Assembly (NCBI GenBank): GCA_020629275.1
Contig: JAHDDQ010000003.1
Span: 1-64,000, forward strand
DNA length: 64,000 nt
Reading direction: 5' to 3'
Source: Tenacibaculum sp.
GTDB taxonomy: Bacteria; Bacteroidota; Bacteroidia; Flavobacteriales; Flavobacteriaceae
A program made the position numbers and the translations under genes. This document shows, in pieces, positions 16,900 to 26,741 of the stretch (positions within the stretch are counted from its first letter, which is position 1; each line of letters starts with the position of its first letter). The notes beneath the pieces are model-generated. The model made no database searches. It worked only from the letters and a program-made list of their open reading frames with translations, and was not told the DNA's origin.

Positions 16900-19800
16900 C
16901 TTTCATATTTTTATTATTTTTTTTATTTTTTTCAAGACTTTTCATTATTGTTGCCTTACCTTTTTTAGTTAATTTTTTCTTCGTTAACTTTTTAGTTTTA
17001 GGATCAATCATAATCATCTCTCCATTAACCATTTTATCTAAAATTTTGGAAGTTAACTCTAAAACACTACTATTTGGGTTATTCTCAGCTACCTTAACAC
17101 CTATTGCATTATTATGCTTATCCATTTTCTGTTCAATATCTGGACTAATAGAGCCATCTTCATGAGCATCCCCTAATTTTTTAGCCAATTCTTTTCCTAC
17201 AGTTCTTGTATTTAAAGCATTAAATAAAGCATGCCTTAAGGCATCTCTAGGACCATTATGTCTTCCTATTAAATTACTAGCATCTGAAATAGAAAAAGCC
17301 TTCTCTTTATTTTCACTCTTCTTTAACTTATACATATTTAACAAGTTATCAGTAGCAATTGATTTTTCCGTCTTATTAAGACCAGCTTTAGTCATCTTCT
17401 TATCTAACTGTTTAGCAGCATATGTAACACCTTCTCTTACTAACCAATTGTGAAGTTCTAATTCTTTCCCCTCTACCTCAGTCCCTAAACCTAGTTTATT
17501 CTCTTGAAAAGCATATGTAGAATTATAAACGTACGTATGGGCTAAAGGGTCAATACTTATAAATCTGCCTACAGCTGCATCATAATGTCTATATTTATAC
17601 TCATATATATTGTATCCCAAATTCTCTGTATATTCTTGACCTTGATATCCCCATTTCTGTGCAGTACTGTTTCCAAGGGAAGAAACCACGTTATTATACC
17701 CTTTATGTTTAAGCCCAAAAGGATAATAATTAGATTCTTCTATGATTTCGTTTTGAGTAACAATTCCATCTTTGTTATTATCCGTATACGAAAGCCTTAC
17801 ATTTCCTAAATGGTCTTTGTATTGGTATACATAATCAAAACTTGGCGTAGCAGAAGTTTTATTTCCATTTGTTTTAAAATATTGTTTTACATATCCTTCT
17901 GAATGATTAAAAAATTCTAAGGTATTGTTTTTGTAAATATAACCGCCAGCATATTGTGTAGTAACTCCTTCTACGGTTTTACTTAATTTCATTCCCCCAA
18001 CATCGTATTTATAATCAATATTTTTACCGTTTATAGTTACTCTCGTTGGTAAGTTTAAATGATTGTATTTAATGTTGGTAATTCTCTTATTGTTGTCAAC
18101 AACCATATTTCCATTGGCATCATACGTATAATCATTAGCTGTATTTATACCATCTTTAAAACCAAAGTTTTTATTTCCGCTATCTACTACTTTTTTAAGT
18201 TTATTTCCATTGTCATAAGTGTAAACAAGGTCGTCCATAAATCCAAAAGCAGTAGCCCCAACATTAGTATGTCCTTTTCTGATAAGATTTAGGATATTTC
18301 CGTTTTTGTCATAAGAGATTCCCAAGACATCATAATTTGAAGTTGTAGCTCCCGTTGCGCCTGTAATTCGATTCAAGGCATCGTAGGTATAGGTGTACGT
18401 CTTTCTACTGTTGTCAACATTCTCTGTTTGCCAACTTGTTTGAGAAATATTACCATTATATAAACGTTTGCCTACTTCCACATCTGTATCGTTGTATCTT
18501 ATCGTAAAGTTAAATAAATCATTGTCATTTGAAGTGTCTTCATTTATATTTTTTAACCAACCTCTTACATTATACGCATAATCTACCTTTTGTAAATTGC
18601 CTCCCACTTTTTTACGTCGTAATTGTCCCAACTCATCGTATTCATTTTCAACAATAGTTTCTGTTGCCTGACTATTTATTTTTTGCTGTTGTCGCAGTAA
18701 CCTACTAGCATGGTCATATTCAAAAGTATCTACAGTTACAATATCTGTCTTCCCTGTCTTCTTATGCGTACTTTTTGTTTTGAGTATTTTCCCTACAAAA
18801 TCTATTTTTGATTCTACAATATCTGTAGTTTGTAAGTATGAATTGTGAGAATAAACACGAATTGGTCTTGCTTTTTCATCATAGTATGTTACTGTAGTTA
18901 TCCATTCATTTGTTCCTAAAACTCTTACTTTACTACCTGTAACCAATCCTTTTAACCTACTTGTACTTACTTTAGACACATCTTCATACAAACTCACACT
19001 AACTCCTGCTCCTGCTCTATTAAAAATATAGTTATCATAATAGTTTACTGTTAGAATATTTGTGTTTACATTCGGAAAATTGATATTACTGTAATAAAAA
19101 TTTGAACCTAAATGATCTAATTTTTCCTCGTAAAATCCACGCTCTGGATTTACTGTTTTTGTATTAGAAGTGTTAAAATAAGACTGCATTACAGGTTGAG
19201 TAGCAACTGTTGAGTGAGTATATATACCAGTATAAATTACTCTTCCTAAAATGTCATACTTTGTGAATAACCATTGTTTTTTTATTCTTAAGTTTGCGTC
19301 TTGTGTTAATACAGGACGATCTAAATCGTCGTAAATAATATACTCCCAATCTTTACCTGGTATTTTCTTTTCTACTAACCTGTTTCTAGTATCATATACA
19401 TATTGATAGCATAATTCATTTAGCTTGATAGGTGCAGGTAATGCTGTTGTAGCTTCTGATTTAGGAGGTAATACATAGGTTAAATTTCCGTAATCGTCAT
19501 ACACATAATAAGTGTCGTGAGGTATTTCGACCCCACCTATCAATGCATACGTTCTTTTTAAAACTACTTCTCCAATTTTATTCTTAAATTCTTCAGTAGT
19601 ATGTAATTTAGTAGTACTTCCATTATGATTCTCATCTTTAGTTACAATTTTATGCAGTTCCCCTTCAGCGTAACTTTCAGGCTCTTTTTGTAATATAGCT
19701 ATATACCTAGGATCGTTTGTGTTTTTAGTTAAACTAACTGTATATAAAGCAACCTCATTATTTACATTTGTATTATAATTGAATTCTATTTCATGACCCT

Positions 19801-20425
19801 TTCCTATACCCCATGTTGTACCTGGTGCAGCTTGTTTTAGAACTCTATTTAATGGGGAACCATCAAATTGTTTTTCTGAATATGCATTAACTAAATTAAC
19901 ATCAGTTATTCCAGGAAAATCATCGGAATAATGAGCTTTATAATATGCTTGGGTTGCCAAACTTGAATTCTCCTTTATTGCTCCACCACTGCTAGTAGAA
20001 GCATATGGTAAAAATTCTTGTGCTTGTCTACCTAATCCATCATAAGCTATATGTGTTACTATATCTTTTAGGTTTGGTGATTGTTTTATCGCTACACTTT
20101 GTTTTGCACGTCCTAATCCATCAAAATAAGTAACAGATTCTCTTACATCTTTATTTTCAAAGATCTCGTTTGTTTTTGTTGGAATTTGAAAACTTCTTGA
20201 TAAAACATAATTTTCATTACTCAATAGCAATGGTGTATATGGATCAGATATGATTTTAGCTAAAAATTCAGATCCATAGTGAATTCTTGTGTTTGGTTTT
20301 AACACAATACTATTTGAAGCTGTTAATGTAACTTTTGAAGTTACTTCATAATTTTGTTTGACTACGTTTATTTGCGAAAAAACAGCAAATGGTAGTACAA
20401 GCATTACTAATAATATTTTTTTCAT
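16883..20425 (-). CDS. full-length RHS/YD-repeat protein (DUF6443-like N-terminus) with DUF6973-like C-terminal tip
   Basis: 1180 aa, signal peptide MKKILLVMLVLPFAVFSQ, YFDGLGRAKQSVA, YD repeats, DHLGNVRLSYTD, RFISIDPLAH, tip motif DALRHALFNAL...KKLGDAHE. Confidence 0.9.
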   Translation of the reverse strand: MKKILLVMLVLPFAVFSQINVVKQNYEVTSKVTLTASNSIVLKPNTRIHYGSEFLAKIISDPYTPLLLSNENYVLSRSFQIPTKTNEIFENKDVRESVTYFDGLGRAKQSVAIKQSPNLKDIVTHIAYDGLGRQAQEFLPYASTSSGGAIKENSSLATQAYYKAHYSDDFPGITDVNLVNAYSEKQFDGSPLNRVLKQAAPGTTWGIGKGHEIEFNYNTNVNNEVALYTVSLTKNTNDPRYIAILQKEPESYAEGELHKIVTKDENHNGSTTKLHTTEEFKNKIGEVVLKRTYALIGGVEIPHDTYYVYDDYGNLTYVLPPKSEATTALPAPIKLNELCYQYVYDTRNRLVEKKIPGKDWEYIIYDDLDRPVLTQDANLRIKKQWLFTKYDILGRVIYTGIYTHSTVATQPVMQSYFNTSNTKTVNPERGFYEEKLDHLGSNFYYSNINFPNVNTNILTVNYYDNYIFNRAGAGVSVSLYEDVSKVSTSRLKGLVTGSKVRVLGTNEWITTVTYYDEKARPIRVYSHNSYLQTTDIVESKIDFVGKILKTKSTHKKTGKTDIVTVDTFEYDHASRLLRQQQKINSQATETIVENEYDELGQLRRKKVGGNLQKVDYAYNVRGWLKNINEDTSNDNDLFNFTIRYNDTDVEVGKRLYNGNISQTSWQTENVDNSRKTYTYTYDALNRITGATGATTSNYDVLGISYDKNGNILNLIRKGHTNVGATAFGFMDDLVYTYDNGNKLKKVVDSGNKNFGFKDGINTANDYTYDANGNMVVDNNKRITNIKYNHLNLPTRVTINGKNIDYKYDVGGMKLSKTVEGVTTQYAGGYIYKNNTLEFFNHSEGYVKQYFKTNGNKTSATPSFDYVYQYKDHLGNVRLSYTDNNKDGIVTQNEIIEESNYYPFGLKHKGYNNVVSSLGNSTAQKWGYQGQEYTENLGYNIYEYKYRHYDAAVGRFISIDPLAHTYVYNSTYAFQENKLGLGTEVEGKELELHNWLVREGVTYAAKQLDKKMTKAGLNKTEKSIATDNLLNMYKLKKSENKEKAFSISDASNLIGRHNGPRDALRHALFNALNTRTVGKELAKKLGDAHEDGSISPDIEQKMDKHNNAIGVKVAENNPNSSVLELTSKILDKMVNGEMIMIDPKTKKLTKKKLTKKGKATIMKSLEKNKKNNKNMKDEVYE
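18378..18388. repeat. att-like 11-bp core GCATCGTAGGT (element end within the RHS gene)
   Basis: Identity with copy 1 ends at 18388/10903. Confidence 0.75.
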
Positions 20426-20432
20426 AGCGCTA

Positions 20433-23400
20433 TTAGTTTTTGTATTTGTATTTGTGTTCTTTTATAAGATTTCCTTGAGCATCTTTTATGAACTCTAAGC
20501 GATTAAATTCATCATACTGGTAGTATATAGTTTCTCCTCGAGGATCTGTTATGCTTGTTACACCCACTAACGGATCGTAGGTGTAAGTAGTAATTTGTGA
20601 ATTTTCTAAAGCTGAAACATTACGTAAATTATTTAACTGAGTACGTAAACTATTTTCTGTTGCTTCATTCTTGTCTAAATTCGACATTGTTTGAAGGTTA
20701 TTTACATAGTTTGATACTTGTGCATATGTAGCATTTTCTATTTTAGCAATAGGTTGGGTTTTATTATACCCCCAAATATATGCTATATGTGTTCCATTTT
20801 TCTTACTTACTTCTAAAGGCCTACCTAAGTTATCATATTTGTGGTAAAGCACCTTATCTTCTAGAACTTGCTCTCCTTTAGAGAATTGAATTTTTTCAGG
20901 TAAATATAAATTACTCCCAAAATCTTTGTAAAGAGTATAAGTTTCTGAAAGTTTCTTTTGGGAGCGATCAACAGTTTTCCCATAATATCTAATTTGTTTT
21001 ACCTGTGATGACATTCTGTTCTGGTTGATTAATCCTAACACTTCATTTGTGGGATTTACAATATCAAGCGGGTAAAACAATCTCGTTTCTAGATATGTCT
21101 TATCTGAATTATCACCAGCCAATAAAGGATCTGAGACTCTTTGTTCACCTGCTTTATATACTGTAATATTAACAGGGTATATATGTTTACTTAAATTATA
21201 ATCATATACTTTTTGAGTATTGAAATTTTTAGAAGTAGAAAAAGCTTCATTAAAATATGTCGTCTCACTCTCACTCTTCAATAATGTAACACCTGAAGTT
21301 AAATTATAGGTTCTATTTACTACATAATCGAACACATTAGAACAATTAGCTAAGGAAGATCCAATATCATATTTATCACATTTTGAAAATAGTGATTCAT
21401 AAGGGCAATTTTTACTAGTACTTGAAATATTAACCAAGTTTTCAATCTTACTTCTCTCTTGAAAAATATAATTATACTTTATTCTTTTTACTACAGTATT
21501 ATTAACATCATAAACTTCTGACTCCAAAAGCTTACCTCTTTTCCAGTTATTACTATTCACAGGTAAATAAGGAAAACTATTCCCTCTTTCATCAGGGAAA
21601 TTTATAGAAGTCGCATATGTATTAGTAACTATTTGTTCTTCAACATCATTTACATTATAATCTATTATTGACACATTCTGATATTCAACTAGAGACGACT
21701 CAGAAGATGGAATATTATTATAATCAGTAATTACATCATACACAAACGTATAGTTTTCTCCTGGTCTTATTATTGTTCCATCTACAGTATTTGTTATAAT
21801 TTTTATGTGGAATGAATAATCTATATTATACCTATGCATTGGAAACCTAGCCACTAAAGAACCACTACTTTGCTCTGGTTTATTTTTGAAATTATATGTA
21901 AACTCTCTATGTAGTAAAAGTTTATTTGCTAATTCACTATCATATTTTTTAACTTTTTTGATACGAACACCTCCTCCAATTTTAAATTTTTCTAAATCTT
22001 CTTCGTTATCAATCACATCTAAGTATGAAAATATTAAACTAAAATCCAAGGGTTTAACACCTCTAGGCAAACCTAAATGTTCTAACTCTATTAAATAGTC
22101 TCCTTTATGTAAACTAACATCTTTTGTTCTAGTTAAACAATCTTCACAATCTTCTAATTTTATATTCTCTCCAAGTCTTGAATTATCTAAAGTATATTCT
22201 CCTTTAATATCTCCAAAAATAACTGGTATAAATCGTACTCTAAATAAATTCTTATCATTCTTATAATGAAAATCACCATTATCTATACCTATCAAATTTA
22301 ATTTCACCACTTGATCAAAATCAATAGTTAATCCATTAAAAGATTGACTAACATCTGAACTTAATGTTTTATTATAACTTTTTCTTATTTGATTATTGGA
22401 ACTGTCCGTGGTATAATCATCTATCGTTTGGTCTCTTATATAACTGTATGAATTAGACTCAAATTCGTATTCTGTTTTTCCTCCAGTTGGATGTACAATC
22501 GACTTTAACAAACCTGTTGTACAATACCTTTCATTTGTCTTTCTATCCCCTCCATTAAAATAACTTAATTCTGGTAAATTAGGAATGGCGTTACTGTTAT
22601 TTGCGTTATTGAAGAACCCCCAATAATCAAGGTCTTTCGAATTAGTTGCTGGTAATAAATTAGCTTTGTTATACTCTAATTTATATATCAGTGCTTCAGT
22701 ACTAATATTACCATACTCTTTTACTTCTTTTAAGAACAAGCGATTCCCAACTCCTTTATATTCGTAGTTAAAGTTGAACTTTTTAATTAAATTTCCATGA
22801 AGATCTTTAATTTTTAGTTCTTTTAAAGATGCTCCAGTATGTTCATTTTGATCGTCTAACTTTAAATAATCTAACCTTCCTTTCTCATTTTCAAATTCTA
22901 TTTCTCCAATATCAGTTATACTAATTTTTTTTACTTTAAGTGTGCTGTTATTAGTTCTAATGTGTGAAATTGTTTTCTCTGGTAATAGTTGCGATAAAAA
23001 ACTTGTCTTATAAACACTTTTTAAACCTCTATATAATTCAGCATTTTTATCAGTTCTATTTTCTGATGCAGAGAAACTATCATTAACTTCAGTGATAAAT
23101 TCATAGTTATAAGATAAAATTTCTTCACCAGTATAAGATTCTACTTTTGACAAATTCCAAGCTGATGCATAGAAATCGATTGGTGGTGGAAATTGTCTTA
23201 CAAAAGTTCTCCCTTCTGGTTCTATGATATCTGACCATTTATTAACTGTTGTAAATTCTTTATCCTCAAAAAAGTATTTATACCCTCTATCGTCAACTAT
23301 ATTAAAACTATCAATTCTTCCTTCACTATCGTAATCTAGATTGATTTTTAATGTACTTTCAGAATCGACATATACCTGCTCTAATCCACTTGAATCTTTA

Positions 23401-23921
23401 TATAAAATCATTTTTCCACTATGACCCAAGAAATTAAAACTAAAAGAATCTGGCTCCCCATCATAACATCCTTTTACTACATCATAAAGAAATTGCTTTC
23501 TTTCTTCCGTGGTATGAGACGCGTATTCATAATATCCGTTATTTAACACACCATAGAATTTCCTTTCATCTGGTATTCCTTTCATTGTTCTTGAAATGGC
23601 TCCTCCAGAAAACAGAGACCATCCTGTGCCTAACAACCCAGCCACACTTTTAACCATGACCCCGTTAGTGTGATAGTTTAACGATAAATTGAAATTAAAG
23701 GCTTTGTCTTTCGTTACTGTTCCGAACAGTGGAATACTGATACTAGGAATACCCGTATAATTATTAGTAGGAAAACTAGTGAAACTCATTAAATTACTTA
23801 TAGTCGGTGATGGAGGAATCACGGTAGGTGGTTGAATATAATCATCTCTATATCCTCCTTCTAGTTGCGCTGATATTTTAACTACAATAAATAACAGCAA
23901 CAGAATCGTTACTTTTTTCAT
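20433..23921 (-). CDS. large secreted RHS/YD-repeat-related protein, partner of the 1180-aa RHS protein
   Basis: 1162 aa, signal peptide, FPTNNYTGIPSISIPLF..., C-terminal YD repeats YYQYDEFNRLEFIKDAQGNLIKEHKYKYKN; 7 nt upstream of the RHS gene. Confidence 0.85.
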   Translation of the reverse strand: MKKVTILLLLFIVVKISAQLEGGYRDDYIQPPTVIPPSPTISNLMSFTSFPTNNYTGIPSISIPLFGTVTKDKAFNFNLSLNYHTNGVMVKSVAGLLGTGWSLFSGGAISRTMKGIPDERKFYGVLNNGYYEYASHTTEERKQFLYDVVKGCYDGEPDSFSFNFLGHSGKMILYKDSSGLEQVYVDSESTLKINLDYDSEGRIDSFNIVDDRGYKYFFEDKEFTTVNKWSDIIEPEGRTFVRQFPPPIDFYASAWNLSKVESYTGEEILSYNYEFITEVNDSFSASENRTDKNAELYRGLKSVYKTSFLSQLLPEKTISHIRTNNSTLKVKKISITDIGEIEFENEKGRLDYLKLDDQNEHTGASLKELKIKDLHGNLIKKFNFNYEYKGVGNRLFLKEVKEYGNISTEALIYKLEYNKANLLPATNSKDLDYWGFFNNANNSNAIPNLPELSYFNGGDRKTNERYCTTGLLKSIVHPTGGKTEYEFESNSYSYIRDQTIDDYTTDSSNNQIRKSYNKTLSSDVSQSFNGLTIDFDQVVKLNLIGIDNGDFHYKNDKNLFRVRFIPVIFGDIKGEYTLDNSRLGENIKLEDCEDCLTRTKDVSLHKGDYLIELEHLGLPRGVKPLDFSLIFSYLDVIDNEEDLEKFKIGGGVRIKKVKKYDSELANKLLLHREFTYNFKNKPEQSSGSLVARFPMHRYNIDYSFHIKIITNTVDGTIIRPGENYTFVYDVITDYNNIPSSESSLVEYQNVSIIDYNVNDVEEQIVTNTYATSINFPDERGNSFPYLPVNSNNWKRGKLLESEVYDVNNTVVKRIKYNYIFQERSKIENLVNISSTSKNCPYESLFSKCDKYDIGSSLANCSNVFDYVVNRTYNLTSGVTLLKSESETTYFNEAFSTSKNFNTQKVYDYNLSKHIYPVNITVYKAGEQRVSDPLLAGDNSDKTYLETRLFYPLDIVNPTNEVLGLINQNRMSSQVKQIRYYGKTVDRSQKKLSETYTLYKDFGSNLYLPEKIQFSKGEQVLEDKVLYHKYDNLGRPLEVSKKNGTHIAYIWGYNKTQPIAKIENATYAQVSNYVNNLQTMSNLDKNEATENSLRTQLNNLRNVSALENSQITTYTYDPLVGVTSITDPRGETIYYQYDEFNRLEFIKDAQGNLIKEHKYKYKN

Positions 23922-23976
23922 AAAATGTAATGTGTTTGATTTTTTAGCAATTAATTAAACAATCTTTTTTCAAACA

Positions 23977-24005
23977 CAAAGATATAAATTGTTTTGGTAT
24001 AACAA
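23977..24005 (-). promoter_or_regulatory. candidate Bacteroidota promoter TTG-N18-TATCTTTG for the RHS operon
   Basis: TAnnTTTG -7 box with TTG 18 bp upstream, ~55 bp before ATG 23921. Confidence 0.5.
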
Positions 24006-24204
24006 CTAGTTACCTAAAAATTAACATTTAACTATTGTAGTGATTATCTGAAAATTACTTACGCAATAGACAACTAATATTGTCATTATATTCAATTCCG
24101 CAAAAAACTTATTATATATAGTATTTCTTCAAAACGTAAAAGACCAATCAAACTATTTCTTTTCTATTTATTTGCCTAAATTTGCGCATCTAAAAAATAT
24201 CAAA

Positions 24205-25962
24205 ATGTACAGATCGCATACTTGTGGCGAGTTGAGAACGTCGCATATAAACACTGAAGTAACCCTAGCAGGCTGGGTTCAAAAATCAAGAGATAAAGGG
24301 TTCATGATTTGGGTTGATTTAAGAGACCGTTATGGGATTACACAATTGATTTTTGATGAAGAACGTACCTCTAAAGATATTATTGAAAAAGCAAAAACTT
24401 TAGGTCGTGAATTCGTAGTACAAGTTAAAGGTAACGTTATTGAACGTGCTTCTAAAAACTCAAATATACCAACTGGAGATATCGAAGTTTTAGTTTCAGA
24501 ATTAACCGTTTTGAACAATGCTAAGTTGCCTCCATTCACTATTGAAGATGAAACTGATGGTGGTGAAGATATTCGTATGAAATATCGCTATTTGGATATT
24601 CGTCGTAATCCTGTAAAAGACAGTTTGATTTTCCGTTCAAAAGTATCAATGGAGGTTCGTAAGTATCTTTCTGACAAAGGTTTTATTGATGTAGAAACTC
24701 CATATTTGATAAAATCTACTCCTGAAGGAGCTCGTGATTTCTTAGTGCCTTCAAGAATGAATGCAGGACAGTTTTATGCATTACCACAATCTCCTCAAAC
24801 CTTCAAACAATTATTAATGGTTGGCGGAATGGATAAATACTTTCAAATTGTAAAGTGTTTTAGAGATGAAGATTTACGTGCCGATCGTCAGCCAGAATTC
24901 ACACAAATAGACTGTGAAATGGCTTTTGTTGAACAAGAAGATATTTTAGAAATTTTTGAAGGAATGACACGTCATTTATTAAAAGAAATAAATGGTGTTG
25001 AAGTTGATAAGTTTCCAAGAATGTTATTTGATGATGCTATGCGTTTATACGGAAATGACAAACCAGATATTCGTTTTGGAATGGAGTTTGGTGAACTAAA
25101 CGAAGTAGCGCAACATAAAGAATTTAAAGTGTTTAACGATGCTGAGTTAGTCGTAGGTATTGCTGTTCCAGGTGCTGCTTCATATACTCGTAAAGAAATT
25201 GATAAATTAATTGACTGGGTAAAGCGTCCGCAAGTTGGTGCTTTAGGAATGGTATATGTAAAATGTAATGAAGATGGAACTTTCAAGTCTTCTGTAGATA
25301 AATTTTACGATCAAGAAGATTTAGCTAAATGGGCTGAAAAAACTGGTGCTGAGTCTGGAGATTTAATTTGTATTTTATCTGGTAAAACAACAAAAGTACG
25401 TGCACAATTGAGTGCGTTACGTATGGAAATGGCCGAGCGTTTAGGTTTACGCAAACCAAATGAGTTTGCTCCATTATGGGTAATCGATTTTCCTTTATTA
25501 GAATTAGACGAAGAAACTGGTCATTATCATGCAATGCATCACCCATTTACTTCTCCAAAACCTGGGCAAATTGAATTATTAGACACCGATCCGGGAGCTG
25601 TTAAAGCAAATGCGTATGACTTAGTTTTAAATGGTAATGAAATCGGTGGTGGTTCTATTCGTATTCACGATAAAGAAACACAAGCAATTATGTTCAAGCA
25701 TTTAGGATTTACTGAACAGGAAGCTAAAGAACAATTTGGTTTCTTAATGGATGCTTTTGAATATGGCGCTCCACCTCACGGAGGTTTAGCTTTTGGGTTA
25801 GATAGACTGGTTGCTATTTTAGGCGGACAAGAAACTATTCGTGACTTTATTGCCTTCCCAAAAAATAATTCAGGACGTGATGTAATGATCGACGCTCCTG
25901 CTACAATAGACAATCAACAGCTAAAAGATTTGAGTATTCAACTCGATGTACAAGAATCATAA
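24205..25962 (+). CDS. aspS: aspartate--tRNA ligase
   Basis: [32 protein letters not shown]...[27 protein letters not shown]...[18 protein letters not shown]-track start 24172 is probably 11 codons too long. Confidence 0.97.
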   Translation: MYRSHTCGELRTSHINTEVTLAGWVQKSRDKGFMIWVDLRDRYGITQLIFDEERTSKDIIEKAKTLGREFVVQVKGNVIERASKNSNIPTGDIEVLVSELTVLNNAKLPPFTIEDETDGGEDIRMKYRYLDIRRNPVKDSLIFRSKVSMEVRKYLSDKGFIDVETPYLIKSTPEGARDFLVPSRMNAGQFYALPQSPQTFKQLLMVGGMDKYFQIVKCFRDEDLRADRQPEFTQIDCEMAFVEQEDILEIFEGMTRHLLKEINGVEVDKFPRMLFDDAMRLYGNDKPDIRFGMEFGELNEVAQHKEFKVFNDAELVVGIAVPGAASYTRKEIDKLIDWVKRPQVGALGMVYVKCNEDGTFKSSVDKFYDQEDLAKWAEKTGAESGDLICILSGKTTKVRAQLSALRMEMAERLGLRKPNEFAPLWVIDFPLLELDEETGHYHAMHHPFTSPKPGQIELLDTDPGAVKANAYDLVLNGNEIGGGSIRIHDKETQAIMFKHLGFTEQEAKEQFGFLMDAFEYGAPPHGGLAFGLDRLVAILGGQETIRDFIAFPKNNSGRDVMIDAPATIDNQQLKDLSIQLDVQES

Positions 25963-25969
25963 TAAATTA

Positions 25970-25993
25970 AACCCCGCTAAAGCGGGGTTTTTT
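25970..25993 (+). terminator. rho-independent terminator AACCCCGCTAAAGCGGGGTTTTTT
   Basis: GC hairpin plus T-run just after aspS. Confidence 0.9.
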
Positions 25994-26149
25994 ATTTGTT
26001 GTAAGAGTATTACAAATTTCATTAAAAGTATTCCACTTATACATTGAAGTGGCTCAAAAATTAGTTGACATCTTATTTTTCGTTTATTTCTTACTTATTT
26101 TGAGGTATTAAAAGTCAAAACGACTTCATGATCACAGCAAACTAAAACT

Positions 26150-26638
26150 ATGAAAGAATTAAAAATACTTTGTTTTTTATTATTCTCAATCAATACCTTT
26201 TTTGCTCAAAAGGCTAAAGAGGTTGATATTTGGAGTGGTCGATATAGAATGGAGCCTCTTGAAAAAAAAGATAACACACCTTCGGAAGTAATGTATACCA
26301 TCAAAAAACTTTCTGATGCAAACCCTGATAATCTAGCTGGACGATATCAAGATGATTTGAAACGTTGGATTATGATAAGAGTTGGAAAACCTAAAGAAAA
26401 AGTTAATTTACGTAGATTTCTATTTAATTCAGAAAATAACGAGTATGATGAATTTGGTTGGACTGAATTACATAAACAAGGTAAAATAAACTGTATGCAG
26501 GGCGCACGGTTTTTTATATGTAAAACACAAAAAAATAAAACCTTAAACATTGGTGGCGACGAAAACCTTTTCACAAAATCTGGCTTTTTTGGTGTGCTAC
26601 TACACTACGGTGCGTTTGAACTTTACAAAGTAAATTAA
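26150..26638 (+). CDS. secreted hypothetical protein
   Basis: 162 aa with signal peptide MKELKILCFLLFSINTFFAQ. Confidence 0.7.
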   Translation: MKELKILCFLLFSINTFFAQKAKEVDIWSGRYRMEPLEKKDNTPSEVMYTIKKLSDANPDNLAGRYQDDLKRWIMIRVGKPKEKVNLRRFLFNSENNEYDEFGWTELHKQGKINCMQGARFFICKTQKNKTLNIGGDENLFTKSGFFGVLLHYGAFELYKVN

Positions 26639-26741
26639 CCCAAGGATAATACCTCTATTATGGAGTTATACTTTAATATAATCTTGTTTTTAACTTAAGA
26701 AAGTCATTTTACGCTAATTTTAAAAAAGCTACATTTGGATT

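Larger units (their letters stand above)
10893..18388 (-). mobile_element. putative integrative element, copy 2 (tandem)
   Basis: Copy of 3408-10903 at +7485, identical wherever compared. Confidence 0.8.

Noticed and set aside
3408-18388. Tandem repeat as a simple assembly artefact
   Set aside because: The outer flanks differ (tip A on one side, RHS N-terminus on the other) and the junction is a unique 11-mer associated with recombinases, so it makes biological sense. Copy number still needs long-read confirmation.
3408-18388. Duplication by RecA-type unequal crossover between rhs homologies
   Set aside because: Identity stops within a base or so of the same 11-mer at both outer ends despite ~80% homology beyond it, which better fits a site-specific crossover. 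Not formally excluded.
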